Origin: Aptenodytes patagonicus
Taxonomy: Eukaryota > Chordata > Aves > Sphenisciformes > Spheniscidae
Assembly: GCF_965638725.1 (NCBI RefSeq)
Contig: NC_134952.1
Coordinates: 56,894,065 to 56,958,064, forward strand
Reading direction: 5' to 3'
Length of the DNA: 64,000 bases
Below are positions 11,706-26,700 of the stretch, piece after piece. The position numbers and the translations under genes were made by a program. The notes beneath the pieces are model-generated. The model made no database searches and was not told where the DNA came from. It worked only from the letters and a program-made list of their open reading frames with translations. Position 1 is the first letter of the stretch, and each line of letters opens with the position of its first letter.

Positions 11706-14700
11706 TCATCCTCCTCGATAGAGGCTGGTCAGCCGTTCTAGTTCTTTGCAGTTGTCCATGGACATGGAGTCTGCTTTCTTTTGGAGACGGTCGTCTCGAT
11801 ATACTTTTGCTGCATAAATTAAGTCTGTTTCTTTAATGAAAAAAAGAGGAAAGATTTTTCAGGTTAAGAACTGAATACTTCGCACATGATACATTCCTTC
11901 TCAGAGCTGTCCAAAACACCTCAGGTGTAATCCTCACCCTTTTTTCCTTCTGTCTATTCTAACTACCCACAGACACCACCTAAACAGCACTGCTACAGCT
12001 TCCCTTTGCTGGATCTTGACAAGCTTTTCATCTTTTTGAGCAGGGAAAGCGGTAACAGCCTTCCAGCACCCTCGTATTTCGTACAGCAGTACCTGATTAA
12101 AACAAACAAACCCGTACTACTTCTGTCAGACCTCATTAAACAATACAAATATAGGCCACACTCAGTGATCTTGCATATTACTGACAGCTCTAGCATCTCG
12201 TCTGTACCCAAAAATCCATTCTGAATGTTAAGCCCATTACTTCAACTGATGCTGCTTCAGACTGCCAGTGTTCGGAGGTATTAATAAAAGAGCGCTCTGT
12301 ATTACACTGGTGTTCAATAGCTTGACATTGCTGAGCATTTTAATTCTATAAAATCTTTTTCAGCCCTTCCACTCGAAGTGGATTAGCAAGGCATTCTTAG
12401 ATGTCAATCAACGCTGGAAAGACTTTAACTGTCACGGAGATCCAACACACAACAGGTATTCTGAATCCCTAAAACCACAAAATCAGCTGTTTCTATAAAT
12501 AGAGAAAATCTATTACGGGCCGCTTTCTCAAAATCAATCTGGGTAGTTTTCACAACCTGATAAATTGCTAATAGCAAACAACATGACAGTCACCACCTTC
12601 AGGTTATTTTTCTTCTTTATACTAGGGTCAGATGCTTCTCTAGTCATTGCATTTTTCCCAGTAAATATGTACATACGGAATTGTGGGCCTCTTTCGCATT
12701 GTCCAGGACTCTGTTCATGCTTAAAGAAGTAAGCATGTCAAGAACAAATGCTGAAAAATGGGAAAGGTATTCTTTCTCCTCTTTCCCTCCCCAGGTGGAA
12801 ACTGCCTATCAACTAAACCTTTTCAAAGATATTTAGACAGTAAATATATTACAGGAGACACAAATACAACATGCCAGTAAATCTAAGTGTAATGACTAGG
12901 TCAATAAAAGCAAACTATCCTTCCAGATCTACACTCTGCTGAAAAAATGTACAAATAATATGTCCTCTTTTTATTGTGCTGGATTATATCTTGTCTTTAA
13001 TTTTTTGTTAGCAACCACGATCATTTTTGTAAACTATTTTACTATAAGATTACCAATCGTTCATCTAGCAACCACTTGTAGATGAAAAATTAGGTATTCA
13101 TTTCATGAAGAGTGAACATATTCAAACATTTCAGGATGATCAAAGGACAACCTAGCTGGAAAAATACAAGAGTTTTTTACATTTGCTTATGAATTATACC
13201 CAAAAATTCTCTGATGCTTTCCTCTATTTGAAAAATCTGGGAAAAATCATTCTGATCAAATCTAGTACTCCGGGCAATAATCTGAAAGCTTGCCCCCAAA
13301 GTACTGGTGTTTCTCTTGCATACATGCGACCCATCAGCACAGTTTTCTGCCCACAGTTCTTTCCTGTGGGCAATTTGTAAAACTGTAGAGATTTACTTAC
13401 ACATAAGCAATGTGTACTCAGGAGTAAGAAGCACAAAGCCTCCAGGAAGCACTGGGCCTGCTATGCATGGGCCGTGCAGTTTGTATTTGTGTATCTACAG
13501 GCCAGCTAATGAATGCGTGCAGTCCTATTCAGGCGTTTGACTAGCTGTGATGCCGGGCTGCCTTTTACAACTGGGAGAAGCTAAGGGGCCACCTGAAAGG
13601 CTTGGCATCACTGGACTGCAGAAGGTAAAGTTGTGCAGGAACACAGGATTTCACTCAGAGGAGAGCATTCTGTTTGCTTCTGGTCAGTTTACTGACAGTT
13701 CATGAACAAATTATTTATCCAGTAAGCCATTACTGAAGTTTACCAGACGAAAAGTTGAAATCATCTGGTTTCAACACTGATGTCATTTTAGCAGCGCTGT
13801 TCTCACAGAGCATGAAAGGCTCACGAAATGGTCACAGATAATAGAATAAGAGGTTAAAATTGATGATGATTTGGAGATGGCCGATGCTATTCAGCATTCT
13901 TACGCTTTAACACTGAATTCTAGGATTCTGAAAGAAAATAACTCCTTGTATAATATTAGATTGGAAAAATAGATGGTAAACTAAAATAACCCCCTGTTTT
14001 TAAGGTCTGATATAGCCAAGGTACCGTGTACAGGGAGAAAAAATATTCAGCATTGGTGAAAGATTAAGCACTGATTTACAGCTGATGTTTTACAGGACAT
14101 GCTGTGTGTCCTTGGTCGCCTGGAAAAGCAGTGTTTATATGTACTGTGGTCCAAGGCAGATTATTTTTTTCCTTCTCCAGAAACATCTACGTAAGCTTTT
14201 GTTTTATTTCTTTATTTATATAAAAGCACCTAGGGAAATGAGGTATTGCCATGATAAAATAATGTGGAAGAGATTAGAATTCTTAGCTTTCATCCTTAAC
14301 TTAGAGCAATTTCTTTCTCACTGTCAATTCACCGTAGTCTTTAATTTTCTGAGAAGTGGTCACAGATAATAGAGTAGCAGGATGAAATTACTGATGATTT
14401 GCAGATGGTTGTTAGGTCACCGAGTAAAACACAGAAATTAAGTGACACTGGGGACACTTTTAGAAGTGAGAAACAGTAGGGAACCTTACACTTGCTTTCT
14501 CATTCAGGTATTTTAATAATACAAGCCCTTCATTCTTGCCTGAGGCAATCTTTTTTCACGCTAATGCTTTCACGAAATGACACATATTACCAAACTTACT
14601 TTGTTGCCTCTCCTTCCAACAGTTATTACGAATGTTGGACACATAATCCTCTTCCACACTCTTTTCCACTTTCTGTAATGACACTCCTTTGTATTCATTT

Positions 14701-17700
14701 CTAAAGTCCTTGTTGACATAATAAATGACATGCAAGTTTTCTGTCTGCATTTTTATGGTCTGCCCTGTACTTCTGCAAAAAAGGAGGGAGGGGGGAGAGA
14801 GAGACTAGATATTTACTTGATTTTTTTTTTTACACCACAAATACACTTATAAAAAATATTGCTATTACAGAAGAACAGCACATCACTGAGTTTGCTGTTT
14901 CAAGACAAGTAATGAAATGAATGGCTGTATAATCTGCCAGAGAATAAAATTACTACATTTACCTGAACGTTAAACTTCTGCTGCTTAAACACTTGATCTT
15001 GGGGAAAAAAACTCACTTTAGTAAGACACTTGTTTCATACCTCTTTAGTCAAATATAAGCTTTGATAATAGAAAATCACATTCAAACTCAACAAAAAGAA
15101 AAACAGGTCACTATTCTGTAGCAACCCAGTACAGACATCTCCATTCTAAAGTGTTTTCTGCCAGCCCTCACAAATCCATTTTCCTGCTGTGGATTAAAAA
15201 TCAAAGATTGTGCACAAACATTTTGGCAGAGAAGTGTTTATAAGCATCACAACAGCTTAGTTGCAGAAGAGAACACATCACAATCCAGAAATAAAGGACT
15301 CTGAAAAACAGAAGAAACCTTTCTGTTGCGGGGCTGAGAGCTCTGCAAGGAACTAAGGACCTTTAAAACAGTTGTGGTGAGTGGGCTAAGTCTACTAGCT
15401 ACTTGCATGCTTGATTAAATTTATTTATTTCTCTCAAGGAAAAAAAGTTTATATATCCTACTGTACAAAACAGGTAAGCTTCACTAGTAGAATTCTTTGC
15501 AAGAAAACGAAGATAAACTATTTTACCATCACCTAGAACGAAGTGAAGAACAGACAATTTCCCCAGCCTTCATCTAGTTCAAAACTTAAATAAGGATGAG
15601 AAAGTTGCTTTCAAGTACTTCATTTGCTACAAGCACAGATGACCCCTAAAAGAATAATGAGCCTTAGCAGGTTTCAGGATTCGATTAAATATGCTGGAGA
15701 TGCAAACACCTTTGCAACATGTTACACTGCATAGACCCACTGCCTTGTATTAGAAGACCCTAAACTCCAGGTATTGCTGACGCCTTTTCTCCATTACATT
15801 CTCACAGCATGTTCTTAGTAGCTAACTTTCAAGTTTTGTTCTGCTTCCTCTATACCTTCCCTCCCTTTCCTCACTGTGGGAAATGAAGGACGAACTAACG
15901 GAAGGCTCGCTAAAATGCTTCTAAGTGGGAGAGGGTGATTACAACATCCTTCCCTCTGTTTTAAGCTAATGTAATCAAGCATTACTTACGATCTTGGGTA
16001 TAAGGCGTAAGGAGGGTTAGATACCATCAACTGGCTCAACAAGGAGACAAGGATCAACACGATAATAGGCATCAGCTGAATGAACATAGAGAAACCTCCC
16101 TAAGGAACAAAACAGATTCAGGTATTTCATAAAACAGCATCAAGTAAACAGGTAAATTTGACAAGATTTAATGCGAAGCGTGACTTTCTGCTTTAAGCAT
16201 CAAAAGCTGCTAGGAAAACTGTAACTACAAACCTGCAAACATTGTGGTGTTATTGTAACTTTCCAGTGCATACACAATATTGATAGAGTGCTCAAGCTGC
16301 ATGAGTTCATGGGTTAGCATGTAGCCAGAAGCAATTACCAAATGAATAGCTGGATTCAGTTACATTGTATGCCATGACTTGGTCTCATCTATACAGTGAT
16401 ATGTAATTATACAGGACTATATATAATTCATATATATGAATATTGAGCCTTAAGTACAATTCTTACCTCAGCCCAAATAAATTTTTAAATGTAGACAAGG
16501 ATTAGTGACCAGAATTAGTGGCATATTTAGGCTAATACTACCAGTCACTAGTAAGATAGTAACATAGAACAATGGATTTACAAAACCAGGCTATTATCTT
16601 CTCAAATCTGCATGTCTATTTACCAATCAGTAAGACTACCACTTGCCAAAGTTTTAAAATATGTAACTGGCAAGTACAAATCCTCCTCTACAGTACAGAG
16701 CTCCTGTACAGTCACATCACTGAAAGTGACTACTGGCAAAATTCACAATCCACAGTTTAAAGTCAATGATGCTTAAACATACATCACCCCTCTCTTCCTC
16801 CCGCTCGTGTCCACTCTGACGGTGCTGATTAGGATGGCTGTAGCCAGCACGACCATTAGAAAATGAATGTGCGCTACCTAAGGAAAGAAGTATCCACACT
16901 TAAATAATGTAAAAAACCCCTATTTAAAGGTCAATACAGAAGCAACAACATAAAGCATTTAAGATTACTGCACAACAACACATAAAATAACTCAACTTTA
17001 AAATATCTTACAATTTTGAAGTCGTTTAAAACAAGTATTTTAAGCTCTAAGACAACTGATTTGTTATTTCATGTACCGCAGAATCACCATAGTAACCCCA
17101 AAGAACTGAACTCACATTTTTGGGATTTAGCAACACTTAGGGGAAAAATAAACTGTGATGCAGATTAAAGAGTTGGGGTCCGAGGCAGGTTGGAGTAATT
17201 TTACTGTTTTATAATGTCACAAACTCTAATGCCACTCTGGGCAATACCACTGTATCCCGATGATTATACTGATATATACAAATACCTGTTGGAAAGGCCC
17301 CTCCAAAAAACATGTTGAATAGATCCTCTGGAGTAATATCTGCCTCACAACCTCTATGGAAATTGAATCTACCGTTGCTAGGATGATTGCACGTTTGCTC
17401 TTCACTGCCTGTGACGTCATACTGCTTTCGTTTTTCTGGATTACTCAGCACAGCATATGCATTTCCGATTTCTGAAGCAAGGAATAAAAGACAACTCCCA
17501 TAAATGAAAGATAAGAGCTATTGCAGCATGAAAATTGCAATTTCAAAGTCAAGAATAGTCAGCGAATTATGTCCTTTACTGTATGTTACAAATCAACGAT
17601 AGTACAACAAGGTCCAGAAACATCTCTACTTTTCTTAGCATAGCTTCCACAAAGTTTCCCACCAACGCTATTCAAAGGCCTTTTATCCTGTCGAACTAGG

Positions 17701-20700
17701 CAGAAGGCAGGAGAGCTTCGATCCTTTTTGTAGGGGAACACCTACACCCATGGAAATGTTCTCTCTCACTGCAATTACAAAAAAAGCATCAAGCATTACA
17801 ATGAAAGCTTTGAAGTGGGGTAATTGCAAAGTTCAGTTTGCTCTAGCAGCCTAGCTAAAAAACATCATCAACTCAGTAGGTTTTCTTTGGTTTCATTTAG
17901 TAAGTGGTGACTTCTTCAAATGCATCAACTTTATTGTCTGCAAGAGTGTGAATGTATTTTTTTATATGCTTCTTAAGATATTTTATGGATTACATTAATA
18001 ACACAAAGTTTTGCGTGGCGTAACATGAAGAGTACAACATGCGTGCATGACAGGAACACGGTGTTCCCAAGCTTGTCAATACGACCTCAACGTTTGGAGT
18101 GCCTGGCCTGGATGCTTGTCCCCGTTCACGCGACATTATCACAGATGAACAACTTCAATTTTGACAGTAGAAAGGGAAAAACTGAGTTAGGTGAGCATGG
18201 AAAGAATCCGCGTGAAAAGACCACAAGCTCTGCTGACTTTACAAGCTTTGACCCTAACTGCTCTGCATAGACATACAGCTCTTGCAGACTGAAGGAAAAT
18301 TTCTGTTGGCACTCGATGAACAATCTTCACTCAGTCATATCTTCATTAAACCCTTTCTGCTTTCCTGTCTTCTCTCTCCTCCAGGCCTCTCCAACAAAAG
18401 GCTTCTTTTGCAGACAACCAACGCAAGGCACGGGGATTATGTTTTTCAGTGTTGAGAAGCCATCAGCCATCAAAAGTTTGTGAAAGGTGCAACACTATAA
18501 CCTCAACACAGGCAAATAAGACTATGACTTTGCATAATTAATGTTTTCAACATTATCCAATCTAAAAAAAAGTTAATGAGTCTTAGCTACGTGCCTTTTA
18601 AGATGCCCTTAGAAATAATCATTAGCAATTCCTTTAAGTGGAGGAGAAAACCCAAAGAAATGAAGCCTGGTAATTTGCACTGAGAGCATGATACACACTA
18701 CTGACACCAAATATTGCTACAAGGTTCCTCTGTTACTCAGTATGAGGATAAAATTGGTAGTAAAAATTTAGATTTTTCCCAACAATTAAGAATTCAGGGA
18801 GACGTAAATCAGGTGACTGCACGTGAAGTGAAGACACCACACTGCCACGGTATGGTCAGCAATCTTTTTTGACTATTTGTTACTTGCTTTTGATTATTTG
18901 ATGCTAATTCACAACAGATTTGATTCAAATATAATTTTCTTTAAATAAAAGACATAAAAAATGAAAGAATCTGCTCAAAAGTTTCAAAGGAAAGATTTTT
19001 GACAAAGTTGGTAAAAGAGATTCTGAGAGATTAAAAGTGATTATATTTGCACAAACTTTTAAATCTAAAATATAACCTCAGGGAGACTGCTTAATACAAC
19101 AGAAGAGTAGTACCAGGTAGCTCAAGATCTAAGCAAGTACCTTGCCTACCATCAAACTCAATTCTGTTTTCTAATGTGACCTTTCCTTAAAATAAAGCAT
19201 TATGATGAAATAATAGCTATTATTATGAAACTCCTTTTCTCAGCTGGATGTTAGAAACTCATCAGATACCTTTAAAGGCAAACTAAATCATAAATTTACT
19301 CAACCATACAAAAGGATTACTATAATTTCAATGCAAGAAAAATGCTAGATTTCAGTAAATAATTTTTAGTCAACAAGATTCCCCTACAAAATTTTCTGTT
19401 CATTTACTCATCTAGTTAAGAATCAGAAAGTGAAATTAAGCCGAAGAAATCAAACTTGTACAAAGTGCTAATGTTAAATAAAAGATAAGAAACTGATTTT
19501 TTACATTTTAAAGATTATTTAAAATGCTATTAACAAGGAAGAATTATTTTATTCATAGGGCTAGAGACAATTTTGTAAGAATAATATCTTTTTTAGATAA
19601 AGCCGTCACATAGACGTATTAAAATAATCACTAGCAATCAACTTTCCTGCTATGTTCTATCTACTTTTCATCTGGAATTGTTAATATATTATTATAATTA
19701 CTCCTTAAAGTCTGTATCAGAAGTCTTGCTCGGGACTTTTTTTTTTTTCTTCCCTCCCCCAATTTAAGAGTTTTATCCGACTGATTTTTTCACATGTCTG
19801 CATGTAAACCTCAAACATGAAAAAAAAAAAAAAAGATGTACCACAATCAGATTGTTTATTTATGCATGATCATTTCTTACAAATTCACATTTTTCTTCAT
19901 CTGTGTCTGAGATGAAGGTGTAGTTTTCTTTAAAAAGCTTTTCCTCAACAATTTTCCTTGTGCAGGGCTAAGCTTGGCAGCCTTAGATCAGGTCAAGTCA
20001 CACTGTAAATTTTACCTAAGAAATGGTCAAAGGCAACTATTAATAAGGCCATGTTTGAACCCAAGTCTTTTCGTGTGGAAAAAGTAGTAAAACTACACAC
20101 ATACAAGGATTTCTAAGGAAAAGGTACCTTAGCATGGCACGTGATTCAGTAAAAACTGCATTTTGCTATCAAGTATTACTTTGTATTTTTCAAGCTCAAG
20201 TACAGTAAAGATTCAAGCTAGTAAGATTCAATTGACTACATTAAGTCAACAGCAGTAAAAAAGTGCAATTGGGTTTCACAGATCAACTATTCGCTCCCTG
20301 TACCTGAAAATTACAGTCAATCCTCTGAAACCGAACCCTACTGCAAAACTCCACATTGTTTCTCTATACTTCTAGGTATATGTTAAAATCATAAAGGTCA
20401 AATATTTTCTTGGATAAAAATGTCAGTTTAATATTAGCTACAAACCACCACATTGACATTTTTGTAAAAAGACAAGTGACCAATGCAGATGAATTTCTTT
20501 TAATCTGACAAACTTCAATCATAAAAGAAATTTTAAGTAAAAATGGTATTTTACTTTTAAAAGCCTCTGTTGCTCCAGGTGCATGGTTTTTGTCTGGGTG
20601 GAATTTCAAAGCAAGTTTTCTATAAGCCTTCTTTAGGTCTTCTTCACCTGCATCCTTTGACACCCCAAGGACTTCGTAATAATTTTTACATTTCTTCATA

Positions 20701-23700
20701 CTGCAAAAGAAAACGAAGCAAAATGTTATAAACAAAAAGATGTAAAAGTAGTATCTTAGAACACTGCTGCAAATGAGGTAATACATTGCACTGATGCAAT
20801 ACATTACATCCTTTGCTTTCAATATAAAATATAAAAAAATTCCACTCGAAACAAAGAATGCCATTTTTCATAATAAACTCACTATTGATCACAGCAAACT
20901 ATTGTACTCAAAATGACTTGCTACGTACATTTATTTTACTTCTTCCACTGTAGAACTACTACAGTCGTAAGAAAAGGTTTCCGTTTGCAATTACTGTAGC
21001 ATTTCCTCATCCCCAATTATATGAATATTGCTGTTAATAATGCATAAAATGAAGATTCCAAATTCACTTTGCAGAGCTAGTGGGTAGGAAGGCCTGTTCT
21101 GACTGTCAACAGCAAATGCACTTTGGTATGCAAGACATAAAACCCCCCAAACAATACCCCCCTTTCTCCAAACAAAAGTCAAGTCATAACACCATTCGAG
21201 CATTCACTTTTCAGGGAAATAAGGCACGTGAGAATACCTCTGCTGCTGGGAATGCACCTGGATCTTAACAAACTTTCTGTAAGTGTTTATATAAATTCAA
21301 AGAAACAATAACAATAGCTCCAGCAACTACAGATTCAGCTCATCTCATACGTTCAATGTATCATTTTTTAAAACTCGGAAAACTCAGAAATATTCTTCCT
21401 GTAGGCAGTCTCACCCCGACAGGAAAAGCAAAATCTGGAAATGATGTAATGATTCGGTATGCTTTACAATACTGAGAAGAGAGAAAGAGCAGTTACAGGG
21501 GACAGAGTGAACATTAATTTTACGTGGGCAGGAAGAACTGACCAAACCAATAAATACACCTTAAAATCAAACCAAGTTACTTGGGTAAGAATTCAGAAAC
21601 TTCAAAAAATAGGGCTGAATCACAAACTTGCATTGCAGAAATGAGGCATGCTGACATTTAGTGCATACCAAAAGAAAAGGGCTGGTCTAAGCAAGAAACA
21701 GAAATTACATCCGTAAATATTTTAAAAGCTTCATGTTGAGTCTCTTCATATGGCTGTAACTGTGTCCACATTCTCTTAAATGCACAGATTTCTATGTAAA
21801 TATAGGTTTAGTGTTACAAAGACTATACACAGGGCAGCCAAGTGGAAAAAAAGGGGGTAAGCAAGCTTTTGGCATTTTCATGAAAGAAGAATGGGTACCC
21901 TGTAATTAAGGGAATGCTAGCATCAGAAGTACCACCACATCGTCATGTGTGGTCCTTCACAGTTCACAGATTGACCAAATCAAGTTTCATTTGAGGGATC
22001 CCTTTTCTTGTGTTCAAGTAACACGAGCTTTTATGGAAGTCTCGGTGTAATGCTCCCAAGAGCACTGAATTGAACGTATGCAGGCAGCTGCCAGCACGAA
22101 CATCCTGTGAAATAAATATAGCTCATTATATTGAAGTAACATTTGATAAGCTCCAGTTAGGAAGCTGATAAAGCTAACTAAAAAGAACACAGTGAATCCA
22201 TCATCAAGAAAGAATGGAAAGAAAATACATTAAATTATACTCTGAATACTGGAAACTTTTGTTTGTTAATTTGTACAATAAGAAAAAATTGTGGTAGTGT
22301 ACAGATCATTTCATCCTTAGCCTCAAGACCTGGATTACTTATGAACTGTATCAAGAACAGATAGCTTTATTTAAAAGTGTAACAGTATCAAATTAAACTT
22401 TTGTTTCAAGAAATTGCTATCTCAGCATCCAATCTAAGTTCTTCTCTTCAATAATTCAGTGTATGAATTAGCTGTTTGTGGACCAGACTCTTCAGAACTT
22501 TGGTTGATATAAAATTAGGTAGTGAGTCATAAATGTTTAGCAAAGTTGTTATTTTATTAGCATTAAAACTGTAGTGTTAAATGTTTGTTCAAGTCTTTTT
22601 AAGCACCGTGCATCCTCAACAACTTTTTCCCCAACAGCATATGGTCACTTCTCATGGAAGTAACAAACATGAAAAAAAACTCATGAAAGTTTACTTGTTT
22701 GCAGACCTGATATGCATTTATTTCACAACTCTAGGATGCAGAGAGGAGAAAAATGGAAAAAAAAGAACAACCCAAGAAATGCCAACCTGTTCTTCTAACC
22801 CTCAAAAACTCACCGCACATTTTTTTCCCACCCACAGCCAGTGAAAGTCCCCCAGTGGGAAACCCTCATGGGAAAAGCAGGAATGGTGGCTATCAATCAG
22901 AAGACGTTCAGGTCAGCACGTGACCCACCAACTTCCGACACCACGACCTGCTTAGAGCCAGCGCATCAAACCAGAGCTACTTCCTGATGAGAAAGTGCAG
23001 GGAGAAACCTGCCTTGTGGGTCACACAGCACTTGCCCTCCAAAGGGATGAATGTAATCATCCTCCATGCAACAGCTACCCCGAACCTGGTCCACAAATGA
23101 GCTATTGTTATTTGTCAAGAAACAAGCGTTCAGCCAAGGTATAACACATTTCTACTTTCTCTTAGCAAGTCTTTGCTAGTGATTGCTTTGTTAAACAAAA
23201 AATTCTACAAATAGAGAAGCACCTCTATTCCAACATTCCTGATTTTGTATGAAGCTATGATTTAGTATTTCAAGCACATCTTATATCAAATCACCCTCAT
23301 ACCCTGACCTGCTACCCTAGGCTAAACGGCTAGTCTCAAACAAAGAAGCCTTTGTGAATTTGTGACTGCTAACCCCAACTTTTATTCTCCCTTGTGTGTT
23401 CTTGTCAGGATGGGCATGCTCACAGCAACACTGCCTGCAACAGATCTGTAACCGATCCTCCACATCATTTACATTGCCCTCCTTTCTACTGCACAGGATC
23501 AACGCTGAGATAGATAACGCCTGTTCACTGTTTAGCCCATTGTCATCTTCAGATCTCAACCAAGTCAGTGCTGGCTCTTACAAACCTCAGCAGCAAACAT
23601 AAGCTGCAAGTACTCTGCTGAATAGCTTGAGGAGCACTGCTGCATGTGACTTCATGGTGAATCGTGTGGAATATGCGTATACCTATGGCAATTTTGCAGA

Positions 23701-26700
23701 GTTTAGCAGGACTTTGGATTAGGCAGATCAAGCTTTAAAGCTAGAATACAGTAAATGATTGTACAAATCCACCAGGGCCAAAAACCATACCTAAGCCCGG
23801 AATTCTCAGCAATGACCTTGTGCTATGAAGCCCTTGCTACACCCTGCCATTAGACAACAGTTTTATATGATTGCTTTGCCACTTCAAGGCAAAAAGCATC
23901 TGGACTGTAAGTAGCTAGCATCTAGTTAACGCAAAGTTTCCTACAGGGAGGGAGTTAGTGACTTCTGCCAGGAGGTCCCTTACTGAGCACAATTCAGGGC
24001 AATCATTACAGGGTAACGGTTCGGTTTTTCTCCCCTCAGCAAAGTCCATGTGAGTTTTGCGCCAAAACTTGTACTGCAGCAGCTTTGTACTGGGGATGAT
24101 GTGACAAGTGAAGATGATTAGAAGGTGCTTTCCAATTAAACAAAATTATCAGTGTTTGTGGTGAACTCCTGAGAGGCAAAACTTTAATGCATCACAAACT
24201 CAACCTGGTAAGTCAATTTATAGCAGGACAAACTGTATAGGATCATCAGGGCAACCCACCAGATCCTCAGGTCATACATGTACTGTGCAGTCACCAGGCA
24301 TCTCAAACACCGTTAAGACACACACCATATCCCTCCTCCACCTTAAAGAGATAGGGATCGTGGGCTTTGCACAGAGATTCTCCAAGACTTAAGTCCTCTT
24401 CCTCCAAACTACCACTGTCCTGATGAGAAATTTCTCTCCAGCTGCTGGGAGCTGTTGGAAGCCATGGCCAACCTGATCCTTGTCCCTCAGCAGAAGCAGG
24501 CCTTTTTGGACATACGCCTCACCCCTTGTCTCTAGTAGACTGTTGTCTGACAATCCTCACTGTGCCAGAATCCCTCGCCTGGAGCATTGAACTGTCCTGT
24601 GGAGATTTGTCACAGGAGGGCAGATGGATGGAAGAAACCATCCTGTTCCCACCTGTCTCCTACTGCAGGCCACACAACATCAGCCAGCAGAGGCTAGGAA
24701 AAATTAAGAGTAAAACCAGTGGAGGTTTTGGAAAAGACCTATCACTGATGTTACTTATGGCTTTTAACTGCATCTGAAACCCCTGTCCTGCAGCACTCTC
24801 AGCATGAACAACTAACTTTCTGAAAGCTGCATTTCAAATTGTTGTTTGTTTGGTTTTGCTGCACTTAAGGCACTGTATACCCTAGTGCTAATTTTCTTGC
24901 ATATGTAAACTCCCCACAGACGTTTCTTTTTAAAATTGCAATTTACATATTACTTGCTATGAACTGCCCCTTTGGTACTGAATTGGATTTTTCTGTTGTT
25001 TATTTCTGGCTTATTTGAAGTTTGGTGCTTTCACTGTTAATTTGTTTGGGGTTTTGTTTTTTGTGAATTGCTTTTCTTGTGTTTTTCATTCCTGGTTGGA
25101 TCACTTCTGTATCTGAATTACTATCAAATTATTTCTGTTGTTTAGCTAATTTCTGTCCTTGCTGAATTGTTAATCCCCTGCCAGCACCTTGGCACTGTCC
25201 TTCTGGTTAACAGATTTGCTGGCTGTTTTAGGAGGGCACATTGCTGGATGTTCCTGAAATAATATCTGACTTTTAGAGAACAGACTTCTCAAACAGCACG
25301 AGGGCAAGGGATGGCCTACATTCATCCACAGTCTGTTGACAGAGGTATCTCATCATGACTTGCAAAGCTCCACTATCCCAGCTTGCAGTTGACAAGCCAC
25401 CTGCAGTAGAACTGGTCAGCCATCTTCAAACTGCAGCAACAGCCAATTCTGCCTGACACTGGGCTCCTCTCCATGCTCTGACAGCTGAAGGCAAAGGAAG
25501 CCCTTCAGGTCCTGAAATGTCTGCTCTCACCTGCAGAAATTCTGCGGCTACCACCACTGGTTCTCCTGTGACTACAAAATGATGTGATCCTACTGCTGTG
25601 CTTCTTGTTTTACTTTTCAAATCTACAATTCAGATTAGGTCAGCATCAACAGCTTTTATCAGGTTAACAAAACCTATCAGAGATGATTGCATTTCTGTAT
25701 CAAATACCTGCAGTGATCCATAATCGTGAAGTTTTGAGTTCGACTAGCTGTTTCAAAAGACCTTCCAAAGCCTCTGTCTACATGCACAGGGATGGCCCAA
25801 AAGACAAATACTTTGTCCGCAATCTCCAAAAGCTTGCGATGGGAGCCACAATTATTTCTCCCAATGGTAGTCTGAACTGAGCAGCACAGTGAGCAGCACT
25901 GTGAATGTTAGCGGCAAAGAACTGAGCAAGAGGAAGCTACACTGACTTTTGATCCCAGAGTTGAGCAGAAAAACACATTAAAATGCAGACCAATTTCTAC
26001 ATAGGTCAAGTTTCCAATGATGTCAGAGGGCCTGATACAAATGGCATCTTGCAGCTGAATTGGGAATGTGCCAGTCACAGTTTAGATGACATAAGTGTGG
26101 TCTGCAAAAAGTGCTCTAGATTGGGAAGAGAAGGTCACAGTGTTGTCGAGGAAGTCAAACTGGTACCAGCATACCCCTAAGTTTCTGAAATTAATGCACC
26201 AGAAGTTTCAGATTTCTGTTTTACTGATAGATTCAACAACCCATTAGGGTGCTTGTCTTAGTACCTTGCTCTTGGATATACCTGGTCAGTTTGTTTCTCC
26301 TGTGTGTATTACATGAAATATTCAAGGCTGTGTTTACATCAGCATTCTTTTCTCCAGATTTTGTTTAAGCTTTTATTTTAGCTATAAAAAGTGTAGATTA
26401 AAGGCAGGAGCCTTCTGAGAAAGTCCATCATATCTTCTGTGCCACTTTTCTATGACCGGCTCTATGACTGTGATTTCCACCTTGACTTTCTCAACCATTC
26501 AACTGGATATTTCAACAATTCACAGTAGTTCTAGCAGCCTAATTAAAGGCATGCCCTGATTTCTTTGCTTTTTTTTTTTTCCATTTTAGCACATGTCGAT
26601 TGCTCTTATTATTCCACTTTCAGCTAATTATCTTCTTGACCCCATGTTAAAAAAGTAACAATATATCTCTTTTTGCTGAATTCGCAGAATTCTCAGCAGA

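Noticed and set aside
20364-20864. 166-codon frame containing the J domain
   Set aside because: Only 20555-20700 is exon; the rest is read-through into DNAJB14 introns.
23317-23559. HPDKN-like string in a minus-strand frame, suggesting a second J domain
   Set aside because: Only the short motif matches; the surrounding J-domain helices are absent.
23900-26700. Possible processed pseudogene or old retroelement in DNAJB14 intron 2
   Set aside because: Coding-like stretches interrupted by stops appear on both strands, but no family could be recognised and no poly(A) tail or target duplication was seen.
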